NCBI GenBank assembly: GCA_951799445.1
Contig: OX637295.1
Location: 13,392,001 to 13,456,000, forward strand
From: Pseudisothecium myosuroides
Taxonomy: Eukaryota; Streptophyta; Bryopsida; Hypnales; Lembophyllaceae
DNA length: 64,000 nt
Direction of reading: 5' to 3'
Part shown: in pieces, positions 14,052 to 24,540 of the stretch
Numbering within the stretch: position 1 is the first letter of the stretch
Layout: the number at the start of each line of letters is the position of its first letter
Made by a program: the position numbers and the translations under genes
The notes under the pieces: generated by a model
The model's input: only the letters and a program-made list of their open reading frames with translations
The model's database searches: none
What the model was told of the DNA's origin: nothing

Positions 14052-14351
14052 AGTAGGAGGCTCATAAACAGACCATCTAAGAGCTGTTTGCCATTTGGAG
14101 AAGCTAAACTCTTTGAAACAATTCTCAGTAAATTTTAGTAGGAAGAAAAATGGAATTTGCATCCAGTCCAAGTTTTTTCATATTTTTTGAACCTTTGTGG
14201 AATTAGCTATGAATTTTCAAAGTTGAAATACAGTGACCACTAAAAGCGACCACCCCCTGAAATGTACATTGTTGGTACTTGGAAGAAAGCAAAATGTACC
14301 TCTAGGCCATGATCGGTTTTACAGCCTGGTCGGTTTATGAGCCTCCTACCT
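14052..14351. mobile_element. MITE with AGTAGGAGGCTCATAAAC termini, copy 1
   Basis: The left end agtaggaggctcataaac and the right end gtttatgagcctcctacct are inverted. The interior ('tggaatttgcatcc..gtccaag', 'ccaccccctgaaatgtaca') is shared with 20,937-21,266, which shows a TA target duplication. The TA target points to a Tc1/mariner or Harbinger relative. Confidence 0.7.
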
Positions 14352-14628
14352 TATATTTGTGTTATAGTGACCACAATACACTAACAAGCATACATTCAAG
14401 ATTTTCTACAATGAAAAGGGTCTTGATTCATGGAAACATTGGAAAACCTTACTGCCAAAATTTTTTTTTTTTTGTAGTTCAACAATTTGGCAACTTGATT
14501 TAGATTTCTTGGCTTTTGGCACTTTGTTTTTTCTAATTTTTAGACATTCCTAATTTGGGATTAATTTTTTCTATTTATACTCTAATGTATTCCTTTCTCT
14601 TGTATTTTTCAAGAATAAATTTTGGATA

Positions 14629-14914
14629 TACAGCCAATTTCATTAAAATGGCGATATTCCGTTAATTTGGCACTTTTAACCAGTTCAGACTGCACATTCT
14701 GAACTGTTAAATCTGAACCTAAATCTATACCATTCCTAGATTTCTAAAATCTACATTTGTTTTAGATATTTGAAATCTATAACAATTCTAGATTTTTCAA
14801 ATAGCGCTATCTAATATCTATAACCAGCCTAGATGTTAATAATGTAGACTAGTCCTAGATGTTGTGGTCTGAAAATGGCACATGGACTACCGCCATTTTA
14901 ATGAAATTTGCCAT
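14629..14914. mobile_element. MITE with 'CATTAAAATGGC' termini (B2), copy 1
   Basis: The inverted ends ('ccaatttcattaaaatggcg', 'ccattttaatgaaatttgcc') enclose repeated 'ctagatttctaaaatctac' segments. Related copies lie at 15,115-15,425 and 19,889-20,123. The terminal core resembles the MITE-B family with ends AACGGATATTTCGTTAAAAT. Confidence 0.7.
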
Positions 14915-15114
14915 ATATTCAAAATTAGGTACAATAATTTTATTTTTTCAGATTTTCAAAAATAGTTGTACAATTTTTAAAATTTCAGACATGATCCAAA
15001 TTTTCCCTACTTATTTTTTAAACTGACCAACACGTACAATATTATTATAAAGTTGATGCTCCCAAGTTACAATAATGCAATTAAGATAAGGTACAGTGAC
15101 AAAGTGAGCACTAA

Positions 15115-15425
15115 TATGGCGAATTTCAATAAAATGGTAGTATTCCATGTGCCATTTTCACACCATGACATCTACGACTAGTATACATTGCTAACATCTA
15201 GGTCAAATTTAAATTTCAAAAATCTAGGGTTGGTATAATTTCAGACCACACACTCTAAAAAATCTTAGATTGGTATAGATTTCAAATATCTAGGACATGT
15301 GTAGATTTCAAAAATCTTATATTGGTATAGATTTTGGTACAGAAAAAGCAGTTCAGATTGTGCAGTCTAAACTGCTAAAAGTGCCAAATTAACGAAATAC
15401 CGCCATTTTAATGAAATTGACCATT
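15115..15425. mobile_element. MITE B2, copy 2
   Basis: The ends are tatggcgaatttcaataaaa and gccattttaatgaaattgac. The internal order is reversed relative to copy 1, so the two lie in opposite orientations about 200 bp apart. Confidence 0.65.
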
Positions 15426-16719
15426 AATGTGAATTGTTTTCATTCAAACAACTACACCATAAGCATCAATGAACAAAGTTCAAAAGTGTATACACAAAAG
15501 TTGTAGTGTACAACATTTTATACGTTATTATGGAAGTTTGAAGAAAAAATTAGTTGTGATTTGAAAGAAAATCAATTTCAAAGTTAGCCATGTCTAAAAC
15601 TCAGTTTTGTTCAACAATATATGGAAATACTTTATTTTTGTCAATTTTTTTTTAGAACTCCAAAAAAACTTTTTGTGCCTTGGCATCTTGGTACACATCA
15701 TTTGAGATTGTTGTACCCAAAAATTGAAGGAAATTGACATTTATAGAATTTAAAATATCAATAGTTTGACAAACATGCAAATGATGTTTGTTCTTACAAT
15801 ATTTGATTTTTTTTTGGAATTGAGAGCATTGGATAGTATTAACTATAGTAGAGAAAGCATAGGTTGCAATATGGACCATTGTTACATCTTAATGCCTTTG
15901 CATTTGAAATATTTGTTGAATTAGACAATGCATTTGATTTATATTTTGTAGTTGTATAATGCGTTTTTAACTTCAAATTCTTTTGTTCAAAGATTAGAGT
16001 TCATGATGCACATAATTGATCCAACAAATTTAAAAAAAAAAATGATCATGTCCCCTTTTTTGTTACATTCACCCCTAGCTTTACCTCCGCAAGAGGCTCG
16101 TCATACAGCTGGAAGCTTAATTGCAAGATAGCACTCGATCTACGTCAACATAATCAACATTGCACATCTTGTTCACACGCAGATTATTTTGTTTTTCCAT
16201 ATTGTCAATGTAGTAAAATAATGGATAACACCACTTATGAAAGCATCAGCATGTGGAAATTTAGAATTGCTATGTGCAATTTCAATCAATTTTCTATATA
16301 ACACGGAGTCGCAAAGTTTGCGGTCTATCCAGAAAAGTATGGGGCTTCTGGCTGTGGTGAATGTTTGTATATTTTTAAACAAAAGTCAAGAATCAAGTAT
16401 CAAGAATCAAATATCAAATATCAAAAATAAAAAATTCAAATATATAAATTTATATAAAATATTAACTTCCCTAATACTCCGTAACATATATCCTAATATA
16501 TTTCCTCATTTCTCTATTTTCCATCATATATATATCTCCCATAATATAATCTTTATTCCATGTTTTAATATATCTATCAAATATATTGTCCCTTTATATA
16601 TTATATTTTTAGTCTATTAAATAAAGTAAAAGCAATTAGGAAACTTAAAAGCTAACATAAAAATTAAGTTAAAAATAATTACCAATTGACCTTTTAATTA
16701 CTAAATTCCTATTGTAGGA

Positions 16720-16724
<5 letters not shown>
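15426..16724. other. Gene-free AT-rich stretch
   Basis: Includes an unrecognised open frame at 16,237-16,620 that is dominated by AT-rich codons (Ile, Asn, Lys, Tyr) and lacks any motif. It is more likely chance than a gene. Confidence 0.5.

Positions 16725-16791
<67 letters not shown>
16725..16791. repeat. (TA)n microsatellite
   Basis: A run of more than 30 TA units, the third such run in the first 17 kb. Confidence 0.95.
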
Positions 16792-16794
<3 letters not shown>

Positions 16795-16930
16795 TAGTTT
16801 TAACCAATAGACAGCCCACATCACAACAACGGTAAATAACACACTAAATTATTATTTATAGACAAAATTACTATATTTTATCAATTACTAAGTAAATAGA
16901 TAAACATTCCAAAAGTGAATCATAGGAGTT

Positions 16931-17012
16931 AGAGCATGGTATAGTGGTAATGAGCCTTGGGCCCCAAAGATGAGGTCCAAGGTTTGAACCGCCTTGTGGC
17001 CGGGTTTTTTTT
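16931..17012 (+). ncRNA. tRNA-like SINE head or tRNA pseudogene
   Basis: A box-A-like segment (TATAGTGGTAATGAGC) is followed at tRNA spacing by a box-B-like GGTTTGAACC. A TTTTTTTT run just downstream could act as an RNA polymerase III terminator. The acceptor stem does not pair cleanly, so a functional tRNA is unlikely; a tRNA-derived SINE remnant is the better reading. Confidence 0.55.
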
Positions 17013-17783
17013 ATCAATTACTACATTTTTCATTTATCACATTGTCATTCACTAGTTTCAAAATGAAGAGATGGTAGTGTGCTCCCTACATTGTGTGATT
17101 TGCTACTTTAAAGTTAAATTGATGGTAAAAGAGATAGTAAATTGTGGTGTTTTATTACATAGGAAACCAAATATTGTATGTGTAGGTCAGTTTTGTAAAT
17201 AACTCAAGAAAATTTGGAAAATTGTACAACTATTTCTGAAAATCTGAAAAATTTCTTTGTTGCTAATTCTGAACATCCAAGAATTATTCTTGAGAAATTT
17301 AGAAAAAAGAACACATTCATGCATGAATAAAACAAATCAATCCAAAATTAGGATTGTCTAAAAGTTAAAAAAAGCAAAATGCCGAAAGTGAAGAAATCCA
17401 AATAAGGCTGCCAAACTGTTGAACTTCCAAAACTAAACTATTTCGGCCACAATGTGCCAAAACTGACCTGCGCGTACGGTAATCTCCCTGTGGTTTGCTG
17501 AGTCGCATTTCATGCGAAAGGGTATTTCACCTCCTCGTGCAATATTTGTTACGGTGTTGGGTACTCTTGTAACTTGGGAGCATGGGCCTACACAAATCGA
17601 GGTGGCGTGTATTCAGACTGTCGGCAGCGTCTAATATTAGCGTCAAAACCAAATATCCACAAGTCTAGCCATATTCTCTGCTATCCTCCAGCTAGCCAGC
17701 CCTGACTTTATTTACACACCGTGACTGGTCACTTTTCATTTGTTTAGACTTCAGTCAGTCGGAGATTCAATTACCCCGTCAGT

Positions 17784-17790
17784 TATATAA
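17784..17790 (+). promoter_or_regulatory. TATA box of the S-domain receptor gene
   Basis: TATATAA lies in a locally GC-richer region about 30 bp before the probable transcription start and upstream of a plausible non-coding first exon. The assignment rests on position and sequence only. Confidence 0.5.
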
Positions 17791-17814
17791 GACGAGTCTG
17801 TGTAAGACAATAAT

Positions 17815-18169
17815 GCATCCCGTTGTGTTTTCGGGTTGGTTTCAGAGGTGTTCAAGCTTGTTCACAATTCTGACTAGCGGGTATCGTAATCGATTTGCTA
17901 TCGGATTTTCAGTCTTCTTCATTGATCAATGCGCACGGTTCTGTTGCGCAATCGATCGATCGCTGTTGCGCAACTTACAGAATCTCAATTATATCGATCT
18001 GTGTGCTTAGCAGTGCAGTTTGATACCGACTCTGGTGGCCAGTTTCACATGCACGGAGAAGTTGAGATTCGAAGCTGCTCAAGTGGTGGATTCCGACACA
18101 GTGGAGTCTCTAGGCCGGAGTTTAAGCCATGCGTGTGCTCAGGGGCTGCAAGATAATCAGGTATATAAT
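17815..18169 (+). other. Probable 5' leader exon of the S-domain receptor gene
   Basis: The region is clearly less AT-rich than its surroundings. It ends near 'agataatcag' followed by 'gtatataatg', a good donor. The next acceptor that fits the coding frame is 'catttgcag' at 19,298. A leader exon with an intron in the 5' UTR is inferred. Its start is placed from the TATA box. Confidence 0.35.
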
Positions 18170-18724
18170 GATTAATTCACAGCCCACTGCAAATTAAGTT
18201 TGCCCCATGTCTTCTCTTTTGTGTCGGTACTTCACAAGTTCCTGATTGTACTTCTGGTATTGGTGCTTCGTATCTGCACTGAAATGATTGTGCGAATAGC
18301 TCCGTGTACGTCCTGCTTTTCAGTGTCCATGGCTCGTACTGAATTTTTTTTTCACTCTTACGAGTAGCTAGTACTACCGCCAAACTTAGGGACGTTTCAC
18401 TGCTTGCCGACATATTTTCTGGGCTCACACTAGTCAGCGACAAACAAGTGTCCTCCTGGTAGTTCGTATCCGGAGAGCATATTTCTAGCGTTTGTACTTA
18501 AGGGAATTTACTTACAGGGATCTTGAGGTTGGGGGCAAGGATGTCCGATCCCGCTTTACGGTCATTTCAGTATTTGTTAGTACAACCGGCAAACTTGTGA
18601 ACCCGGGGTCCATGAGTATCCCCTCAGTCTGGGGTTTCCCCTCCGTATCCCTGGGTGGAAGGTATAACCCTCCACCGGGATACCCTCTTGCTGTGACTTC
18701 AGTTTAATTCGCAATGCTCGACTT

Positions 18725-18865
18725 AGGGCCTCCTTCCATGTGAGCATCGGGCGGGTGAAGCCCACCGATAGTCGGTCAGATGGGGAGTCCCGTTTTTCAG
18801 CAACTCCCATCTGACCGACTATCAGTGGGCTTCACCCGCCCCATGCTCACATGGAAGCCTGCCCT
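18725..18865. repeat. Near-perfect 141-nt hairpin in the leader intron
   Basis: The left arm begins 'cttccatgtgagcat' and the right arm ends 'atgctcacatggaag'. About 56 nt pair with only two or three mismatches, and a further short stem (agggc/gccct) lies outside. The loop is about 15-20 nt around 'tcccgtttttcagcaa'. It could be a tiny MITE or a microRNA-type precursor. No target duplication is obvious. Confidence 0.85.
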
Positions 18866-18901
18866 TACTGACTCTTTCCATTCTACAGTGATACTGCCTG
18901 G

Positions 18902-19082
18902 AACGGATATTTCGTTAAAATGGCAATATTCCACAAACTTGGCACTTTCAGGTTTAGACCATGTGGTCTGAAATGTACAGTGGTCCTAGAGCTTAGACCA
19001 TGTGGTCTGAAATCTATACCAGTTCTAGAAAATGAATGGGAAAATGGCGGAAGAATATCGCCATTTTAACGAATTATCCGTT
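18902..19082. mobile_element. MITE-B with CTGG target duplication
   Basis: The 181-bp element runs from aacggatatttcgttaaaat to its inverted end attttaacgaattatccgtt. It is flanked by perfect 4-bp CTGG duplications (18,898-18,901 and 19,083-19,086). It lies in the inferred leader intron of the receptor gene. Confidence 0.88.
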
Positions 19083-19305
19083 CTGGGTTATTAGGCAGTC
19101 TTTCTTCTTAAAGCCTCAATCCTTTCTTGAATTTTTGCATATTTTTGCGTAAATATCTTTACAAATAAATACTACTTACCTCAATTTCATCATATAGAAA
19201 GTTTTTTTTCAAACTTTTCAGGTTCTTTTCATAGTCATAGAGTTTGTCCTTTCAGAGTTAATATAGTACTGAATGTGTTAATTCCACTTCATTTGCAGCT
19301 TGGAC

Positions 19306-19680
19306 ATGTACGGAGGCAAGAGGGTGTTGCTTGGCTTCCTTTTGTTGGTGGGCTATGTGCCTCTGGTGTGGACTACAGACTACTCGAGCTTGAATGCTAG
19401 TACATTCCAGCTGAAGGTTAATGACAGATTGGTTTCCTCGCCCAACCGCTATTTTGAGTTGGGGATTTTCAATTATACAAGTGCTTCCCCGGATTCTTCG
19501 TATTTTCTTTGTATCAGGTATGCACCTCCAATTGACGATCAAGCAGTCACCTGGATGGCAAACCGCGACATCCCTCTCTCCAAAATAGCTGTCCTGCAGT
19601 TCGAAAATGGAAACCTCAAGTTGACCGACACGAATAACCATGGACAGGACATCTGGTACAGTGCTGGCACGCACAATAAT
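19306..19680 (+). CDS. S-domain receptor-like protein, coding exon 1 (signal peptide and bulb-lectin N-half)
   Basis: Translation starts at the first ATG after the acceptor at 19,298 (protein MYGGKRVLLG...). The basic start and the run of Leu, Val and Gly to about residue 20 form a signal peptide. Next comes the first half of a bulb-type mannose-binding lectin domain (FELGIFNY, YFLCIRY, VTWMANRD, LQFENGNLKL), which in plants is typical of G-type lectin S-domain receptors at the cell surface. The exon ends in codon phase 0 at GTHNN before a GTACGT donor. The next exon resumes with SAVVSAELL, completing the lectin repeat, so the join is well supported. The intron (19,681-21,537) contains three MITEs. 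Confidence 0.8.
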
Positions 19681-19888
19681 GTACGTACTTGAGACTCAAC
19701 TCTGGACCATCGCTTAATTCTTACTAGTGCGCCTTGTGCCGTTGCCACGACCAAATAAAAAGAAAAATAATCATTTTTTAATTCATTGAAACTTTGAGAT
19801 TCAATAACATTCACGTCATAGTGTGAGGGGTTGCATTCTTAATACAAACAGGAACTTTATGCACAAAGGAGTGTAAGGTTTTTGTTAT

Positions 19889-20123
19889 ATGGCGAATTTC
19901 ATTAAAATGGCACTAATTTGGCACTTTTAATAGTTCAAACCACATAGTTTGAACTGCTTTTTCTGTACTTAAATTTTTATTTGTCCTAGATTTCTAAAAT
20001 CTACACTAGTCCTAGATTTCTGAAATCTATAACTAAACTAGATGTTAGCAATGTAAATTTGTCCTAGATGTCACGGTCTGAAAATGGTACATGGAATACC
20101 ACCATTTTAATGAAATTCGCCAC
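19889..20123. mobile_element. MITE B2, copy 3
   Basis: The inverted ends GGCGAATTTCATTAAAATGG and CCATTTTAATGAAATTCGCC are perfect over 20 bp. The interior repeats 'ctagatttctaaaatctac'. It lies in the receptor-gene intron. The target duplication is unclear. Confidence 0.85.
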
Positions 20124-20160
20124 ATTAGAAGAAATATCAACCCTCCGGAGGGCTGTTTCG

Positions 20161-20206
20161 GAGTGACAAGCCAAGCTATTTTAGAGTTTGGTTTGTCACT
20201 CTAAGA
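20161..20206. repeat. Short hairpin
   Basis: The arms 'gagtgacaagccaa' and 'ttggtttgtcactc' face each other with a short AT-rich loop, next to a second small inverted motif ('cctccggagg'). It is possibly the remains of a small MITE. Confidence 0.5.
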
Positions 20207-20599
20207 ATAGTCTCTCAGTGAGCAGTCTGCTCGTCGAAACGGTCAGAAATCGCAAATTTTTTTATATTTTTTATATTTTTATATTTTTTTAAGATTAATA
20301 TTTTTTTTCTTTACTCGTAAATTTCGGTTCCTGCGCCATTGTCGCTGCAGTTTCAGCTGTGCGGGAATAGGGAAAAAAGATTTTTTTTGCAAAAATAAAG
20401 TAAATTTCAAGATACCTTGAAGGGTTGTGGAGCAGCCTTCCGGAGGCTCCAAATTTTCTCTAATGTTTATGTGGCATTTAGACATGCAATGAGAAAGTTA
20501 TGTTTTTTTCAATATAAAAGATAATTGAATTCAATTTTTTTTATTCATAAAAATCCATAACTTTTACACCGTAGGTCCAAATGCCACAAACATGCACAA

Positions 20600-20780
20600 A
20601 ACGGATATTTCATTAAAATGGCAATATTCCACAAACTGGGCACTTTCAGGTTTAGACCATGTGGTCTGAAATGTAAACCGGTCCTAGAGTTTAGACCATG
20701 TGGTATGAAATCTATACCAATTATAGAAAATGAATGAAAAAATGGAGGAAGAATATTGCTATTTTAACAAAATATCATTT
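20600..20780. mobile_element. MITE-B with ACAA target duplication
   Basis: A 181-bp copy beginning aacggatatttcattaaaat and ending attttaacaaaatatcattt. Perfect ACAA duplications flank it (20,596-20,599 and 20,781-20,784). It has the same length as the 18,902 copy and a near-identical interior. Confidence 0.88.
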
Positions 20781-20936
20781 ACAAATAGAAAGCTTTGTCC
20801 ATGAAGGAGCGCAGGGTTTAATATTGTGGCATTTGGACATGCAATGTGGAAGTTATAGTTTTTTCAAAGTATAAAATAATTTAATTCAATTTTTGCATTC
20901 ATAAATACTTTGAAATTCAATAACTCTTACACCATA

Positions 20937-21266
20937 AGGTAGGAGGTCCATAAATTGCTCATTTAAGAGCTAGAATTGAATTTTGGGGAGGGGGAGAAAC
21001 GTCTTGAAATATTTTTCAGTGAATTTTCCTTGAAAGACAAGTGGAATTGGCATCTAATCCAAGTCGTTTCATATTTTTTAGAGCTTTGTAGAATTAGTTA
21101 TAAAATTTTGAAGTTGACATGGCAGAGGGCTCTAAAATCGCCCACCCCCTGAAATGTACACTATTTGTACATTGTTGAAGGCTATTAAAAAATAACATGT
21201 ACAAGCAATGTACATTTGAGGAGGTGGGCGATTTTAGAGCCTATGTAGTTTTAGAACCTCCTACCT
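20937..21266. mobile_element. MITE with AGGTAGGAGG termini, copy 2
   Basis: The ends AGGTAGGAGG and CCTCCTACCT are inverted and flanked by TA on each side. The surrounding phrase 'ttacaccataggtccaaatgcc', interrupted here, is found intact near 20,560, which gives the empty site. The interior matches 14,052-14,351. Confidence 0.8.
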
Positions 21267-21537
21267 TAGTTCCAAACGCCATAAAACAAAGTCCATGCAC
21301 CCATCCTTGCAAAGAGCTTTCTAAATGATACCAAAACGCTACCGGATGCCTCACCGGTTCTTAGATCTTAGCATATCAAACAACCGAAAGAAAACAAAAC
21401 AAACAACCTAACTTAAGGTATACTTAATGAGTGACTACATTACGATTTCATGTATGCATTTATCCTGATTTGATTGATTCTCCTGCCTACCTTATGCATC
21501 TCTCATCGATCTAATGAATTCTTTCGATCTTCTGCAG

Positions 21538-22390
21538 AGTGCCGTTGTAAGTGCCGAGTTGCTAGACACGGGAAAGCTGGTGCTAAAGAATAATAATGGA
21601 ATGGAGGTGTGGAACAGTTTTGACCATAGTCCCCCCACGGACACGTTGCTACCCGGGCAACACATGCGCCTCAGCGAACGCCACAGTTTGAACTCGTGGC
21701 AGAGATCGGGCAATCCGGCGATTGCAATAGACACGTACTTGTTTGGGTGGGATGCCAGCAGAGTCCTGACTCTCTCCTGGACCTGCCCCACTTGCCATCT
21801 CGACTGGAAGGGAGGACCCTACATCCCCGCCCCTGACGTCTATGCCGCGCACACCATCCAGAAGGTGGAAGACGTCTACTTCCATGAGAACCTGGGTCAC
21901 CTCTACATCCGCATCCGCAGCGATCCGCCCACCGCCATTCTTTCCGGAGGCCCGGACCGCGTGAACGATACAACGCTAAAGCGGATCACGATGTCCCCGG
22001 ATGGCGGATTGAGGATCCTGCAATATGCTATCGACCAACCGCTACCCTTGAACCAAACTTTGAAATCAAATCAAACTTGGAAGGCGGTGGCGAACTGGGT
22101 GGTATCGGACCGGCCTGATAGTAGAAGCCAGTGCACCACCTTCGGGACGTGTGAACAGTTCTCCGTGTGTTCCAGCGACTTCGATTCTTTGAACCCCGTC
22201 GTTTGTCAATGTCCGGGGTGGGATAATAATACAACCAAAGGCTGGTTCAAGCCCATTGACGGCACCAACCTGGCCAAAGGATGCTCGCCCCAAACCGGAC
22301 CGAGCACATGTACGACTGAGAACGGCAAGAACACTAACACTACAAATCCTGGCATGTTGGAGCTTCCTGGGGTGGACATGCCGTGGGCAG
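21538..22390 (+). CDS. S-domain receptor-like protein, coding exon 2 (lectin C-half, S-locus-like, EGF-like, start of PAN)
   Basis: The exon opens at the acceptor 'cttctgcag' and continues the lectin fold (SAVVSAELLDTGKLVL, WNSFDHSPPTDTLLPGQ). An S-locus-glycoprotein-like segment follows, then a cysteine-rich EGF-like stretch (CTTFGTC, CSSDF, CQCPGW) and the opening of a PAN/apple domain (LELPGVDMPWAG). Several Asn-X-Ser/Thr sites fit an extracellular protein. Without splicing, the frame would end at a TGA inside the MITE at 22,393. With the GTGGGT donor at 22,391 it joins 22,643 in phase 1. This region is GC-richer than the surrounding repeats, as expected for a host gene. Confidence 0.85.
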
Positions 22391-22642
22391 GTGGGTGATT
22401 GCAAGAAACACTTCGATATACTATTTGTTGTGTTTTTTATTTTCAGGCTTTTAGTACTATTAGGACTACAAAATTAAATCTCACCTATATTGAATTAATT
22501 TTGAAGAAATTAAATAATTCAAGTACATTTTCTATTGCTGTAGGAAGCTTATTTTTGGCTGTCATGTTCATCCAATCATTTTTGCAATATGTATGGCACA
22601 AAACAGCTTCCGTATTGATAAGCGTTTCTTGCAATCACCCAG
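22391..22642 (+). mobile_element. TIR-A MITE acting as a candidate new intron (introner-like)
   Basis: A 248-bp MITE (22,393-22,640) has ends GGGTGATTGCAAGAAACACT and GCGTTTCTTGCAATCACCC. It is flanked by AGGT on the left and AGGA on the right, a 4-bp duplication with one change. The element plus flanks supplies a donor (GCAG/GTGGGT at 22,391) and an acceptor (CACCCAG/GA ending at 22,642). Removing exactly this piece restores GCA GGA GAC TAC, giving an uninterrupted PAN domain (PWAGDYGILQDL). The interior matches the right part of the 30,744-31,473 element, so it is an internally deleted derivative. Splicing is inferred, not shown. Confidence 0.75.
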
Positions 22643-23244
22643 GAGACTACGGGATTCTCCAGGATCTCCCAAATAATTCCTCCGATAAGTGCCGGCTGGC
22701 GTGCGTCGCAGACTGCTATTGCGCAGGAGCGGTGTACTCCGAGGCGGAGCACACCTGTCGGTCGAAGACGGGCAACCTTTATAATTTAGGGTATCCAACT
22801 GAGGCGCTTCATGGGACCGATCGGATTTCTTTTTTGCGAAATGAGACTGTCCCCAACGACTACGAGAAACCGCTGGCAGCGAAGGACTACGAGAAACCGC
22901 TGGCGGCGAAGGACTACGAGAAACCGCTGGCGGCGAAGGACTACGAGAAACCGCTGGCGGCGAAGGACTACGAGAAACGGCTGGCGGCGAAGGACTACAA
23001 GTTGGTGAAGTTTCTGGTGCTGTCTGTCGGAATTCCAGGTGTCCTCCTGATTGCTGTGCTGATCTTCTGTCTGTGGCGCAGTGAGAACCAGGGCATTTTT
23101 TTCTGGCGAAATTTCGCCAGATTCCAACTTCCTCTGACAGATTTCAGCCACTATACCTGGCTCCCTCCAAATATTCACCAACAAACGGAGGCCACAGAGG
23201 GACTCCACTGTTCATCTACAGTGCGAAAAAAAAAGCCTCACTGA
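22643..23244 (+). CDS. S-domain receptor-like protein, coding exon 3 (PAN, 9-residue repeat, membrane helix; no kinase)
   Basis: It starts with the rest of the PAN/apple domain (cysteines in SDKCRLACVADCYCAGAVY and HTCRSKTG). Five copies of DYEKPLAAK follow, the last DYEKRLAAK, then a hydrophobic helix (FLVLSVGIPGVLLIAVLIF) with a basic cytoplasmic side, a short tail of about 55 residues, and TGA. Related plant receptors carry a Ser/Thr kinase after the helix; none is present in the remaining frame or in the next 500 bp. The gene therefore encodes a receptor-like protein without kinase, or has lost its 3' part. The tail ends in RKKKPH. No ligand can be assigned. Confidence 0.75.
22858..22992 (+). 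repeat. 27-bp coding minisatellite (DYEKPLAAK x5)
   Basis: Five tandem 27-bp units differ by one or two bases and encode DYEKPLAAK between the PAN domain and the membrane helix. The near-identity suggests recent expansion and likely length variation between individuals. Confidence 0.95.
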
Positions 23245-23929
23245 GAACGTTCGGCAGAGGGTCCGGGATTGCGGATCCAGATTGAGGAGGCGGGGGCCTG
23301 CAGATCCTGATGACGTCATGGTGTTCAGGGGACCTGGCCAGTAGATGAAGCCGTAGGATCGAAGGTGGAAGAGCGAGGACCCGCGCTGTTTGGCAGGGTC
23401 CAAAAATAATTCGGATTTTTTGAACCAAGGTGAATCAGGCCCTGTCCACATGGCGTGAAAACTTCTTCTACTCTTCCGGTTCCCCATGGACTTCCAAACA
23501 ACGATGCCTAAAGGAAAAACACTTGCATCTTCATTGCCATGTTGTCTTTTGTGTGCAACAAAGGACGCCCAAAAGCATGCTTGTGTAGTATAAGGAACTC
23601 CTCAATCTTTCTTGCTGTTCTCCTTGTGTGGTAGCCTCTCCTCTAGTGTGGTGAGCCTCTTCGTTCTGTAACCTGCAACTGCATGGATGCCATTGTTTGT
23701 AGTTTGTACGCCAGAGATTCAATCATACTCAGTGATAGTAATCAGCGACGGAAGGAAGCAGTCATGTTGATCAAACACCTTCTTGGTCAAACATTGTAAT
23801 CTTTCAATCGATAAGTGATATTGGTGTGTTTTCTTTTCCTATGTGATCCATAACATGCGTTTAAATTCATATATTACAATTTTTTTAATATTCATTTGAT
23901 AGAACAACCACAATCCCGTGAAGTAATTC
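23245..23929. other. 3' flank of the receptor gene with repeat fragment
   Basis: No kinase exon is visible. Positions 23,765-23,850 match the arm of the foldback element at 1,125-3,250 ('caaacattgtaatctttcaatc', 'gttttcttttcctatgtgatc'). Confidence 0.6.
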
Positions 23930-24034
23930 GCACCGGCTTTGTTCACTCCTGACATCAAGCACGAAGTGTTGGAGAAGGCGTTCAAAATTGACGAGAAGAT
24001 GGTGGACAGCATCCAGAAACAGTTCCGCAAGTAA
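23930..24034 (+). pseudogene. Cupin (11S-globulin/germin-like) C-terminal fragment
   Basis: A 35-codon frame ending in TAA reads APALFTPDIKHEVLEKAF then KIDEKMVDSIQKQFRK. This matches the C-terminal pattern of plant two-cupin storage proteins (a hydrophobic stretch, then 'A F x I D E x x V x x L/I'). No upstream cupin barrel exon is visible, and foldback-element sequence lies just upstream. It is probably the last exon of a gene broken by insertions. Confidence 0.45.
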
Positions 24035-24089
24035 ATGCAAAGCTTACCAAATAAGGAGACTTCGTATACATGCTGTGTAAACAGCATTC

Positions 24090-24263
24090 AACATCAATTC
24101 CGTTAAACTGGTGATATCCCATAACTCTGGTGTGGTTCAGGCCACACGCCTCGAAACCAAAATCTATACGCGTCCTAGTTTGTGACATGAAATGAGACCT
24201 ATGTGGAGATTATGTCACAATTTTTGGCTTGTGGAATATCGTCAATTTAACGAAATTGACGTT
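24090..24263. mobile_element. Diverged MITE-B with ATTC target duplication
   Basis: The ends are aacatcaattccgttaaact and caatttaacgaaattgacgtt, flanked by perfect ATTC duplications (24,086-24,089 and 24,264-24,267). The interior ('ctggtgtggttcaggccacac') is a diverged form of the 181-bp MITE-B copies. Confidence 0.8.
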
Positions 24264-24540
24264 ATTCACAATAATAGTTCCAATTCATTTATGGTGGATC
24301 GTCGGTGCTGCTGGAGGTCTATTTATGAGGTCAAGTTCCCGGATGATCATGAGACGCCGGTGAAAAATGAACCGGGAGATGGGGCGTAGAATTGATGGTG
24401 GAAGAGCGAGGATCTGCGTCGTACAGTACAGTGTTATGTGTCATTCTTGAAAAGTCATGGTGTGTTTTGGATTTGGTATGTGATCCCTCCTTGTAATGAT
24501 CCTTCTTTGTAACGATCCCTCTTTGAATTGGATTGGTCCA

